A DNA stretch of 64,000 nucleotides from Fragum whitleyi (GCA_948146395.1 OX411556.1:3409001-3473000); one strand, 5' to 3'; numbered from the stretch's first letter, positions 42,632 through 53,158 are shown. The notes: generated by a model from the letters alone, not told the origin. Numbers and translations are program-made.

Positions 42632-43177
42632 CTACAATCATAATTATAAAATAAGTAATGTTCTTTTTTAATTTACAGAGGTATGAAACAAAAATCCACA
42701 TTTTATGAGTTCATAAAGCAGGCCTATCTTAACATTAACAAAAGATTTTTGTAAAACATTAATGCCCCCCATAAAAGCAGGTCAATTCTTTGTCAATCAA
42801 CAAAGGGCAATAACTCACAAAATATGATGCGTAGAGTTATGGTTCTTCTGCACTGCACTTCTCCTCAATGAGATCTACCCACCTATTAAGTTTCATGATT
42901 CTTACATGCATACTTTTTGTGATATGCTCCAGACAAAAAAACAGCTTACAGATGGACAGACGGACCGAATGACAGACGGACAAGTGCAAAGCAAAATAAC
43001 CACCATCCCCCCACCCCTCTTCTTTGAAAAGGCATAAATATTATCAGAGTTACAGAAAGGAGGGGCTAAAGATTCTTGAATCTTTTTTAACTTGTTTTCA
43101 CTACAAATCATTTAGAAACTATGCAGCTGTTAAACTGCATATGGGACCCTCCTACTTTAAGGTCCAAAATGTCCTGG
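42632..43177. other. Intron sequence with element remnants
   Basis: 42750-43000 resembles rolling-circle element body ('aatgccccccataaaagcag', 'gcgtagagttatggttctt', 'ttaagtttcatgattctta'), ending in GGACAGACGGACCGAATGAC. No complete ends. Confidence 0.5.
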
Positions 43178-43420
43178 GGCCTGTTGTACTAAGCATGTTA
43201 TGATCTTTTTTTACGAAAGTCAAAAATTAAAGTTGCTTCTACAGTAGTAAATTAACATGGAATTCTGCCACACAACATCTCATTGGAATTGTCTTCGAAA
43301 GACAATTTCAATGAGATATTGCAATGCATAATCTAACAATGATTGAAGACGCCAGGTATGATTTGATATTTTGACTTCGGATTATTTTTTGGCAAGAAGT
43401 TTTGTAAAACGGGCACCTGG
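43178..43420. repeat. MITE with GGGGCCTGTT ends
   Basis: Long version of 32150-32342. Central TCTCATTGGAATTGTCTTCG / CGAAAGACAATTTCAATGAGA-type inverted repeat. Confidence 0.65.
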
Positions 43421-43839
43421 ACTCCTCTGAACATTTTTTTTCAAACCCTGAACTACCATATTGCAGTTCCTTCCAGCTAACCAGCAAATGACCATATCAT
43501 TTCCTAACCTGTCTTATAAGAATTAGCACTATTACTAATTTTTTTCTCTACTCTGTGGAAAACATTGTGGATAAGAAGAAGTTGCTTGTCAGGAGCAATT
43601 TCTTTTTTTTCCCCACTGTTTTCCTTAAAATTTACTACTTAAATTACTAAAGAATAAATGTAGTTTTCATGGTGGACATGTTATTATGAGGGGGGCCTGT
43701 AGGATATTTGGCTTATCAGGCTACTGGCAAATCAGTCTATGTGTGACATTTCCAACAATTTGAAATGTGCGTGAGGTTCAAACATTGAGGAGCATAGACA
43801 GCTACAAACTCTGAAAGTAAAATCACCTGATGGTCTACA
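43421..43839. other. Intron sequence
   Basis: A hairpin 'agaagttgcttgtcaggagcaatttct' at 43570-43610 recurs near 48810-48850. Otherwise nothing assigned. Confidence 0.4.
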
Positions 43840-43975
43840 GATACTCTGAGACCTTATGTAAATACAAAGTGAAGGCTCTGGTCAGACTGGGCAAATGCAC
43901 AGGCTGGCCAGAGTCTTTGCTTTGTGCGTATTTGAAATTGTTGGAAAATCTCACGCACAGGCTCAAATGGCAAAT
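43840..43975. repeat. Hairpin repeat
   Basis: 'gctctggtcagactgggcaaatgcacaggctggccagagtc', then 'tttgaaattgttgg' and 'cacgcacaggctcaaatgg', as at 32690. Confidence 0.7.
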
Positions 43976-44046
43976 CCTGGGAGTTACTCCCTCTTTGTAG
44001 TAATCTGGTTTATTTCCTTGTTATTTAGACAATTCATAGTACTTAC

Positions 44047-44190
44047 CTGTTTGACGTTCTTTCTGTGGTCGGTATGATTTTCCTTGATTTGTACAATAAA
44101 CAGCCCCTCGTATGGCATGGTCTGTGAGAAACTCTCCTTCACTTTTTTTAAGAGCACAGTCCTCTCATTCTTTGTCATACCTATCCGAGC
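44047..44190 (-). CDS. CARF-like gene, exon of first domain copy (VKESF...HTDHRK block)
   Basis: Acceptor TTAATTTTCAG|GCT (44191); donor AAACAG|GTAAGT (44046), a strong site; 48 codons, phase 0 at both ends. It reads ARIGMTKNERTV, then LLKKVKESFSQTMPYEG, then LFIVQIKENHTDHRKNVKQ. It parallels the 50-codon exon at 34003-34152. A SINE target duplication begins at 44193, so the polypyrimidine tract of this exon is one copy of that duplication. Confidence 0.8.
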
Positions 44191-44203
44191 CTGAAAATTA
44201 AGG

Positions 44204-44480
44204 TTTGTTTGTTGGTTTGAATGGGGTTTTATGCCGCTTTCAACATTGTTTCAGTCATATTGCTGTGGCTGGAGCACCTAACATGGGTTCCTGGTATTTC
44301 TCACACTAGTACTACCACCACATCCTTTCCTAGCCAGCTGCTATCCCACACAGATCTATGCTTATCAACTCATTGGTGGTAGACAAATAGTCAGAAAGGA
44401 TGAGTGCCGCCGTCCAGATCGAATTTTGGACCTCTTAATTAACAGTCTGAGGAGCTACCAAACTGAGCTATGACGGCAGC
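44204..44480 (-). repeat. tRNA-derived SINE abutting a splice acceptor
   Basis: GAAAATTAAGG is duplicated at 44193-44203 and 44481-44491. The minus-strand head reads GCCGTCATAGCTCAGTTTGG; the core is as in the other SINEs. It is inserted about ten bases upstream of the AG of the exon starting at 44190. Confidence 0.88.
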
Positions 44481-44491
44481 GAAAATTAAGG

Positions 44492-45243
44492 TAGTGGACC
44501 TGTATAGTGGACCGTGCTTTGGGAAAAGGCCCCTTGCAATCATTTGGGAAAGAGCAAACTTGTTGATTTGATATCCCCCACCGAAAATATTTTGTTTGTC
44601 AATGGAGTACATCAAACTTAGAGATAGGTTATCTTCTACCTATATCAACTAAGGACATGATATCACTTGTCTAATAAACCTAACCTTTATCAGTTATTTA
44701 ATCTAAGAATCCTTATATCAGTCAATCATTTTTAAACAGAGAAAGACACAAAGGGCTTACACTATTTGGCATCCTTTTAACCCTATCCCGAATGACATCA
44801 TTTCAGGGTGGTCCGAATTGAAAGGTGTTGCAAAGGACAGAAATGATGTCAGTGGAAATATATAATTTGTGAACATTATAGCCCAGAACATATTAAGGCA
44901 AAAGGAGAAAATACTGATTATCAGCATTTTCTTCTCTCCCTTCAATGTTTTCTGACCTTGCCTCCTTTAGAGACCTTAAAACCCCATCTTGTTTGGAAAT
45001 TAACAGTTAATCAGATGTCATATCAAAAGAGATATAAATTGATAATACAGATTACTGATAAGCTTTTTCAAAATTTAAGTATAGTAGGATTTTATATTGA
45101 AGATGAATGATAACGAATATTACTCTGTATGTATATGGCTTTGCCAATCAGGGGTAATAACTCTTAATTGAATAGTTAAACCAGGTGACCCTGACAATAT
45201 GGGCACCTCATATTTGTAATGAAGCTTTCCACAAATATTCAAA
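44492..45243. other. Intron sequence
   Basis: A truncated TAAGGTAGTGGACC MITE stub at 44487-44512. The rest is AT-rich and unassigned. Confidence 0.4.
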
Positions 45244-46006
45244 CAAGAGGGCCAGAATTACCCTAAACCCCTTACCTGAATTTCATGGGTCCAGTTGATC
45301 TCATCTAAGTAACTTTCTGGCAAAGTTTCACATTTGCCTAATTGTTGAATAGGAGCTGATATTCGAAGAATTTCAAGTGATAATAGACCCTGCCCACTCA
45401 TTCATTACTATAAAGACTCAAAATATGCCCTGCCCTGCCACGCCCATATCTATGGGCAAATCAAAATATTGCAAACAATTTTTGAAAAGGATCACCCAAG
45501 GAACATTCAGAAAAGTTTCACTGAAATCAACTAAGTGGTTCAGGAGGAGATGGCATTCCAAGATTTCGGGCTCAAAATAAGCCTAACCCTGTCATACCCA
45601 TATTTATAGGCCAATCAAAATTTCACGATGGTTTTGTAAAGGTTCACCCAAGGAATATTCTAATAAAGTTTCATTGAAATCAACACAGTGGTTCAGGAGA
45701 TGGTGTTTGAAGATTTTGGGCTGAAAATAAGCCCTGCCCTGCCACATTTTTGAAAAGGGTCACTCAAGGAACATTCTGAAAAAGTTTCATTTAAATTGGC
45801 CACATGGTTCAGGTGAAGATGTTGTTCTAAGATTTTGGGCTCAAAATAAAGCTGGCCCTGCTGCACCCAAATTTAATGGCCAACCAAAATCTTGCAAACA
45901 ATTTTTGAAGAGGATCATCCAAGGAAAATTCTTCTAAAGTTTCTAACAACAGACTCAGGATGATCCTCAAAGCACCCTTTGAACATGCTGTGCTAAGGTG
46001 AGCTAA
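45244..46006 (+). mobile_element. Family C non-autonomous Helentron-like element, diverged
   Basis: Left end CAAGAGGGCCAGAATTACCC; body of about 150-bp units ('acccaaggaacattc', 'gggctcaaaataagcc'); right end GAACATGCTGTGCTAAGGTG, then AGCTAA. The terminal hairpin has decayed and the microsatellite before it is missing. Confidence 0.75.
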
Positions 46007-46295
46007 CAATACACATCCATTGTCAAGGCTTGAAAATTCTTTAAATTTCTAATTGTCCCTCTTTATGGGAAATATAGTGATACATTAATTTCATATGTGA
46101 AAATTGTGAAAATTTTGCAGAATCCACTTGTCTTGCTTGTATAGACAAAGAAGGCAAAAATCATGCAGGACAAGCAGATGAGTAGAATTTTCAAGCCCTG
46201 ATTGTTGTGAGTAACCATTTGAACAATTTAATTAAGTACCCACAACATAGGATTTCATTGAAAAATAACCATTTCAACATGTGTTCACTCTTATT

Positions 46296-47610
46296 ACCTC
46301 AAACTGTAGGAAGAGAGTAAGACTTTGTTCTGTTACTCCTTCTGGACAGATGGACATATCCTTATCTGGATTTACATTCTGTCTTTTCTTGACTTAATAT
46401 ATTAATATTCATAGGCATTGATGAATAATTAAAACATTCTAACTACAGCTTGAACCAGCTGTAGTTTAGATGTTATGATCATTCATCAAAGGCATTTTTC
46501 GAAAGAGGATTTTTTTTTAACTGTTACGCACTTGCGTAATGAGGATATGATAGTTACGCCTTGATATTTAAACAAAACAACACATCCATTGTTGACAACA
46601 TCCACGCTGCTGATTGCCATTTTCACAAATTGTAAATTAAAATAAATTATGGCGCTAAATTTTTTAATTTAGCAAAAGAACTTTAATCTTTAAATCTAAC
46701 CTATTTTAGAATGGCTTTACCTCAAACTGTGGGAAGAGAGTAAGACTTTGTACTGAAACTCCTGCAGGACAGATGGACATATCCTTGTCTGGATCTACTT
46801 TCTGTCTTTTCTTGACTTTATATATCAATATTCATAGGTATAGTAAAATGTCCATCGTCTGCCCCCCTTTTCTATGATTTGAGCATTGGTGAATTATCAA
46901 AACATCGTAACTACAGCTTGAACAAGCTGTAGTTTATATGATATGATCATTCATCAAAGGCATTTTTCGAAAGAGGATTTTTTTTGCTATTATGCACTTG
47001 CATAATGAGGGTATGATAGTTACGCCCTTGATATTAAACAATATTAAACAATACAACACATCCATTGTTGACAACATTCACGTCGCTGATCACCATTTTC
47101 GCAAATAGCAAATTAAAATAAATTATGGTGCTAAATTTTTAATTTAGCAAAAGTCCATTAAATTTTAAATCTAAACTATTTTAGAATGGCTTTACCTCAA
47201 ACTGTGGGAAGAGAGTAAGACTTTGTACAGAAACTCCCGCTGGACAGATGGACATATCCTTGTCTTGATCTACATTCTGTCTTTTCTTGACTTTATATAT
47301 CAATATTCATAGGTGTAACTAGGATTTTGAAATTTTAGAATGGCTTTACCTCAAACTGTGGGAAGAGAGTAAGACTTTGTACTGAAACTCCTGCAGGACA
47401 GATGGGCAAGTCCTTGTCTTGATCTACATTCTGTCTTTTCTTGACTTTATATATATATTCATAGGTGTAACTAGGATTTTGAAATTTTAGAATGGCTTTA
47501 CCTCAAACTGTGGGAAGAGAGTAAGACTTTGTACTGAAACTCCTGCAGGACAGATGGGCAAGTCCTTGTCTTGATCTACATTCTGTCTTTTCTTGACTTT
47601 ATATATCAAT
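46296..47610 (-). repeat. Five partial tandem copies of a CARF-like exon with its donor site
   Basis: Copies near 46296-46405, 46706-46825, 47181-47305, 47335-47455 and 47487-47610. Each repeats the last 25-30 codons of the exon at 47656-47817 and its donor TTTGAG|GTAAAG (the left-most has GAG|GTAATA). Spacing of the right-hand copies is 152-154 bp. Read in the exon's frame, each encodes a variant of ICPAGVSVQSLTLFPQFE without a stop. Upstream, each has VKKRQN instead of the normal exon start and no convincing polypyrimidine acceptor. They may be alternative exons or a decaying array. Two copies are separated by a MITE with AAGCTGT hairpins. Confidence 0.75.
46406..46690. repeat. MITE with ACAGCTT/AAGCTGT hairpin (two copies: here and 46840-47165)
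   Basis: 'gatgaataattaaaacattctaactacagcttgaaccagctgtagtttagatgtt...caaaggcatttttcgaaagagga...aacaacacatccattgttgacaac'. The two copies are strongly similar. Part also occurs at 39500-39610. Confidence 0.7.
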
Positions 47611-47655
47611 ATTCATAGGTGTAACTAGGATTTTGAAATTTTAGAATGGCTTTAC

Positions 47656-47817
47656 CTCAAACTGTGGGAAGAGAGTAAGACTTTGTACAGAAACTCCTGC
47701 AGGACAGATGGGCATGTCTTTGTCAGGGTCTTCCTTATGTTTTCTCTTGTTTTTACTGGTACCAGCCGTTGGCTCCAGAGCTTCTCTATAGTCCTTCGAC
47801 CGTCTTGGCTTCTTTTT
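47656..47817 (-). CDS. CARF-like gene, first recognisable exon (ICPAGVSVQSL block)
   Basis: Acceptor ATCCTCTTCAG|AAA (47818), with a good pyrimidine tract; donor TTTGAG|GTAAAG (47655); 54 codons, phase 0 to phase 0. A basic, lysine-rich start (KKKPRRSKDYREA, then KNKRKHKEDPDKD) could act in nuclear import. It ends ICPAGVSVQSLTLFPQFE, the 'cpA.v.v..l.lFP.f' segment that opens the CARF-type domain. It is the right-most exon I can place; the start codon must lie in further exons to the right (a candidate is near 49,800). Five partial copies lie downstream. Confidence 0.78.
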
Positions 47818-47839
47818 CTGAAGAGGATGATTACAGTGT

Positions 47840-48215
47840 TCCCACAAACTTCATAAAGTAAAATTCCCTGACTTTTTCCTGACTTTTCCCTGACTAAATA
47901 TCAAATTCCCTGACCAAAATCATTGGTATTTACAGAGCATATGGGATCAAAATGAACATAAACAAAATATGCTTTCTAATGAGATACAATAACAAACACT
48001 TCCATGCCTTTTCGGAAGAAATTGCCATACCCACATGTACGTTTTTCCTTTACTTTCTTTAAAATATTCCACTTTTAATTATGAAATTCACTGACTTTTC
48101 CCTGACTTTTGCCTTATTTTCAAATTTCCCTGACTAATTTCAAAATTCCATGACTTTTCCCTGACCTTGAATTTTTTCCATTTCTCCCTGACTTTTCCCT
48201 GACCGTGGGATCCCT
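47840..48215. repeat. Irregular CCCTGACTTTT repeat
   Basis: At least fifteen occurrences of TCCCTGACTTTT or TCCCTGAC variants in two clusters (47860-47925 and 48085-48210), separated by unrelated sequence. The two clusters may be arms of one element. Confidence 0.75.
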
Positions 48216-49739
48216 GGTGAAATATGGTAAAATTTGTTTTAATTAAGGGACCACTGATTGGACAATCAAAAAACAGTTGTTAAAGAAAATGGTCAAATAC
48301 AGATTTACAAATTGAAACATTATTTTGATTAAATATGTATGAATTTTCTCAATAATCCTTTATTGTTAAAACACAAAAGAATCATCTCATTGAGACGATT
48401 CTAATGAGTTTTAACATCATAGGATTCATTTATATTTATTTTCAGACCAATAGTATCTTCTTTTTTACATATTTTTAATTTGAAAAAGGTCGCTAATCAA
48501 AAACAGTCTCTCAATAGACATGGTTGCATGAGCAACATAGACTACAGTTTCTTTACCTTATTTTCATGACATCAAAAAAAGGGTATGAATGAGTGATCAT
48601 GGAATACCAAATCTATTAAACAAGTCATCTATAAACAGATAATAACAAGGCTTTGCCAAGTTTTTATCTGTTTTAGATGACAAGTTTAAATAACACTTTC
48701 CTGTTTTACAAAATTTCAGACCTGTCCAAATTCAAAGGTTTGGCAGACGAAAATTTAAAGTGGATTTTATTTGAAAAATAACCATTCAGTAGGGTTAAAA
48801 ATAGTGTGGAAAAAGAAGAAATTGCTTGTCAGAAGCAATTTCTTCTTTTTTCACAATGTTTTCTCAATCCTAAAATCACAGGCACGTAAAAAGCAGGGAT
48901 TAAACAGCTAAGGGTTAATTCTGTATTAAATGAGCATGAATTAGATATTCTGTTTATAATATGACCCGAATTTGTGGTATAAAACAAGGAAATTATGATA
49001 TTTATAGGTGTATTTTCAAAACTGAGCTCATAATTCTATATTTTGCTCACCACACAAAATCTACCTATATCAATTCAAATTTTCCCAAAGAAAATATAAC
49101 ATTGCTATCTGTTCTCAGCTCATTTGCATAGTCATTCCAAAATTACAAACACTCATGTGTTAGCAAAAATATTCAAGAACTTTTTTTATGTTACTTGTCC
49201 ATTGACAAGTGAATACCAGGACAAATATCAGAATGGTATTCAAAATATAAGAGATTGATTATCATTTATTTTAATCAAAATATCAAAGGAAAGAAAACAT
49301 TTTCAATGAAGAAAATGCTGTAGCTCAGCATTTTTCTTCTTTAAAAACAACATTTTCTCAAGATTGATTGATTTTTTTTTTTTGTTATGACATGTTATTT
49401 TTGATCAGGGGCAAGTAGAAAATCCTCTTTTACTTGTCCAGGGACAAGTGGAGAAATTCTGTATTACACGTCCATAAAGAATGAGTGAAAATTAATTGGA
49501 GAATTTATTCTTCGATTAATGGAACGAATGATATAAGGCGACTAATTCCACCTATTTGACCGGATATAGCCGCGATTGGGACCCCTAAGAAACTGCCATA
49601 GATATTTTGATGAACATTTGAGATTTGAAAGAATGACACCCGACCTAGGTCTCTATATAGCCGTTGTATTTCGGAAAAATCGATTTAAAAAGAAATTTTA
49701 GTTTTTTACCAACAAAATTCCCAGAGCTTTTGGAAAATT
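48216..49739. other. Intron or upstream sequence, no exon found
   Basis: Contains a hairpin 'gaagaaattgcttgtcagaagcaatttcttc' at 48808-48845, a repeat remnant at 48590-48690, and pieces shared with 31440-31600 ('tagatattctgtttataat', 'ataaaacaaggaaattatgat'). Confidence 0.45.
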
Positions 49740-49830
49740 CGGTAAAATTCCATGACGTCACGCGTCATGACAACCGTTCCGCCATGTTTTGGACCCGCCA
49801 TGTTTTTATTTTTCTCGACTCGTATTGAAA
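49740..49830 (-). promoter_or_regulatory. Candidate promoter or first exon of the CARF-like gene
   Basis: A perfect CRE palindrome TGACGTCA (49753-49760) is followed by CGCGTCATGA. On the minus strand, two AAACATGGCGG motifs (near 49788 and 49805) resemble YY1/initiator sites with an ATG. A frame from the outer ATG (MAGPKHGG...) reaches a possible donor TTG|GTAAAA near 49706. Distance and strand fit the gene, but the splice phase to 47817 cannot be verified. Confidence 0.3.
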
Positions 49831-49921
49831 TCATTTCTTGGATGACAAATTCTTAGGTAAATGAGGTAAATGATAAAGGTAAATGATTGTTCTTATTGAG
49901 AGGCAGAAATTTTGTGTCATT

Positions 49922-50038
49922 GTTTTTACGAGAAGAAAGACAGTTGATATGGGTCAAGAAATCTGAAGACGGCGAGCGAATGCGAAGCCGTCTTCAGATT
50001 TCTTGGCCCATATCAACTGTCTTTCTTCTCGTAAAAAC
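49922..50038. repeat. Long near-perfect hairpin, 52-bp arms
   Basis: Arms 49922-49973 and 49987-50038 are complementary at all but one position (GGGTCAAG versus GGGCCAAG), around the 13-base loop GAGCGAATGCGAA. It may be a foldback transposon or an unusually young inverted duplication. If transcribed, it would give an almost perfect duplex. Confidence 0.9.
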
Positions 50039-50519
50039 AGTCTGACATAGATCTACACTTCTGGCACATTGAGAAACTGTATCTATTTGTTTATTGTTTT
50101 TATTAGCATTTAAGAATTTTATTACACCAGGCAGCTTTATTACCAGACAACCATGAATTTTAGCATTTTTTGTTATCACACATCCACCAAAGAAAAGCAG
50201 TTGGTAACTTACCCCTGTCCTGGCTACCCAGAGACACATTCAAACACAGTATATAGGTGAGAGAATTTTTAGAAACAATTTATCCTGTTTATTTTATATA
50301 CTGAAAGACTAAATTATTTCAAAAGATTGCTATGCTTTCTTCTGTAATTTCCACCTATGTTTGTGAGGGGGTAATGGCGTAACAATCATTTAAATCCCAC
50401 CACCAAGGTCATGATAAATGCATATTGTCCCACCACCATATTTATATATGCAAAACGGTAACCTTACTTATTTTTAACCCAATCTAGATTTCAAAACGTG
50501 CACATTAGAAAGAGGCTAT
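50039..50519. other. Unassigned
   Basis: An open frame on the minus strand (50239-49994) partly overlaps the hairpin and has no recognised motif; not accepted as a gene. Confidence 0.4.
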
Positions 50520-50682
50520 GGATTCTAACCACTGCTACCCATTTTCAGCTAAGTGGACTGAGGCATTGTCCATTAAGTTTTTTGCCCAAGGGATCACCTC
50601 GCCTTCACCAGGACTCTAACCCCTGACCTTTGGGCCAGGAGACCATGCTCTAACCACTGAGCTATCGAGGTGAGGGGTTTTT
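50520..50682 (-). repeat. tRNA-derived SINE
   Basis: The minus strand reads CTCGATAGCTCAGTGGTTAG (box A), then CTCCTGGCCCAAAGGTCAGG and GGTTAGAGTCC (box B-like). The body includes 'cacctcgccttcaccagg' and 'gtggactgaggc'. Related to 945-1085, 27285 and 27985. Confidence 0.8.
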
Positions 50683-50689
50683 TTTTGGT

Positions 50690-51060
50690 AATTATTTTAC
50701 TTTTTGTAAATTCTTTTTATTTGCATGGGGGTTCGGGGGCAGCGCCCCCGACATGGATAAATAAGTTTTAACCACTGAAATTAACAATTTCTAAAGTGTA
50801 CCAATAATAATAAATTACAGTTGTGTGTGTTAGAAAACTTTGTTTTATAATTTTTTCACTGGTTTGTCTAAAATATGTAAGGGATAAAAAATTTAACTTT
50901 TTGAAAATTATTTTTATTTGCAAGGGGGTTCGGGGGCAGCGCCCCCGACATGGATTTGTTATTTTTAACCAAAAATGTTTCAGAAGTGTACCAATAATAA
51001 TGAATTACTGTTGTGTGTGTATGGTAAATTTGTTTTTATCATTTTTACATTGGTTTGTAA
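50690..51060. repeat. Tandem duplication with GGGGGCAGCGCCCCCG hairpin
   Basis: Two units about 200 bp apart. Each has 'tttttatttgca.gggggttc', the palindrome CGGGGGCAGCGCCCCCG, 'gacatgga', 'gtgtaccaataataat.aatta' and 'ttgtgtgtgt'. The GC-rich hairpin stands out in AT-rich surroundings. Confidence 0.85.
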
Positions 51061-51863
51061 AAAATATTTCAGTGTAAATGGGAATTTAGAGTAGAAGATG
51101 TAAACCTTAGCAGCTAAATTAACCCTTGAATACAGAAATACATAAAATATTTTGCAAAATTGAGGAATGATACAGATTTTTAGCAAGAATATCCTCATTA
51201 GGCTAATAGCAATGATTTTTTTCCCCAAAAGAGTATTGATAAATGGACTTTTTAGTCCTTATTTAATCATCATTATAATAATGTAAATATGAAATAATCA
51301 TGTTCCCAACTGATTAAGCATGCAATTATGAAAAAAAACATTGATTACTTTGCTCACCAAACTTGACAGTAAATTGTCAGTTTTGAAAATGCAAGTGTAC
51401 GGTATTTCACCTATTAGAAGCTCCCTCTCTTATAAACACTCCCCATAGAATATGATTTCCAGGCAATTGATTATCCGACTGACACCCAATCCTCCATTGT
51501 GGAAAAATTCAGTCTCAAAGTTAATTTTATTTAGAGCTACTCCTTGACTTGGCAGTGTTCCCAAAAACTCCCAAATGGGGGTTATTTACCCCTAAATTGA
51601 AAGTTGTACCCCCAATTTTTGCAAGTATGCCTTCTTTGTGTTATATAGAGGGAGTACATGCACACTATAAAATACCCATTTGTACCCCCAGATTAAAAAA
51701 AGCAGTGGGAACACTGCTTGGTGTTCAAACGATTATGGTTTCTGAAAACTTCCACATGCAAAATCTCACATTTTTTTTTGTATATATTTTATTCAACCAA
51801 GTTTACATCATCACATTATTTCAGATGTCTATATCTATATTTTACAATATGTCACTTGTTTTA
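51061..51863. other. Unassigned
   Basis: No supported gene. The plus-strand frame 51549-51971 overlaps the family D element and shows no domain. Confidence 0.4.
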
Positions 51864-52145
51864 TTAGCTTGGCTGTTTTCGGAGAAAACCCGAGGTATTG
51901 CTAAAGCCTCCGCGTCATCATCGTCGTCGTGCGAAAACTTTGACATTTTGTTATATCTCTGGTTCTACTGAAGGCATTCACGTGAAACTTGGCACACATG
52001 TTCACCATCAAAAGAGCGACCTATACTATCAAGGGGGATAACTCTAGATGCATTTTGTGCAAATTATGCCCCTTTTTGACTTAGATTTTTTCCCACCGTC
52101 CAGCACTTGACAGCCGAGCGTAGGCACCCGTAGGCGGTGGTCTTG
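51864..52145 (-). mobile_element. Family D miniature rolling-circle element, minus orientation
   Basis: On the minus strand it begins CAAGACCACCGCCTACGGGT, followed by GCTCGGCTGTC. It ends GGTTTTCTCCGAAAACAGCC, then AAGCTAA. Same body as 42131-42416 ('cagagatat.acaaaatgtcaaa', 'gtgtgccaagtttca'). Confidence 0.85.
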
Positions 52146-53158
52146 CTTGGTATGTACTTCAACCGCGATATTGTGACCTTTGGAAAAAGATGGATCTAAG
52201 TCCGAATAAGCAATATACAAAGTAATAATGTTGTTTTTTATTTTAAATAGAAAAGTCCCCCAAAGTGATTGAAAGATGTTATTGTTTAGAATAACCGATT
52301 TTTCGAAAGCATTAATTTGGCGCGTTCTTTTAGAACGTCGTAGTCCCAATTTGGTCATTTATTTGATTGTTTGTATTTTGTAGGCAAGTGACATATTATA
52401 TTTGACAAGTTATATAAATTTGATATCATATAGACAAACAGTTCATATTTGATAACCCATATACATTTTTTTTAAAAGTTGGTTGAAATATGAAAGAAAA
52501 CCCTAATTAAACCGTTTAGTAAAGCGGAAAATGTCAATTTAAACGATTCTTTTTGGTGTATATATTTTGGATTATTCCGTGTATTAAACATAACGTCGAT
52601 TCAAAACTGAAACTCTGCAACCACAGCTTAAATCAAGCTATAGTTACAAGCTTCTGAACAAATCCGACGACATGTTTATCTATTTCTTTTCATGTGAATC
52701 AATGACAGATAATATTGCGTAAAATAAATATATGAATTGTAGAACTTATATTGCTAACGCTATTTTAAAACCCTACAACTACAGCTTTTGTATTAACAAG
52801 ATTCTAGAACAATCCTAAACAATTATCCATTAATTGCTTTGTATATGAACTGTTAATTATCAACATTAATTCATACTGATATACAAAAAGGTTTCAATAT
52901 GTGTTTTCGGTGAAAGAGCAATTGTAGATGGGTTATCAACTTTCAATGCAGAGGAATAAAATATAAAATCTCACATTTTTCTGGAAGCGCCATAGTTTTA
53001 AATGCAATGAGTACAGAAATGCAACACAGAATTTAAAGGATTAAATACAGGATTATTTATTTCATTCGTGAAAAGGTAATGATTTATTAGACTGCTTTTT
53101 CCATTTGAAGCAGGACCTTGAATTTTGTATTCGTCTGAAACTTTTTATCTTGTATAAA
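52146..53158. other. Unassigned
   Basis: AT-rich. Weak 'actacagctt' repeats near 52620 and 52780 recall the AAGCTGT hairpin MITE. No coding evidence. Confidence 0.4.

Noticed and set aside
51549..51971. 140-codon plus-strand protein
   Set aside because: Its last third is the family D element in antisense; no domain or conserved context.
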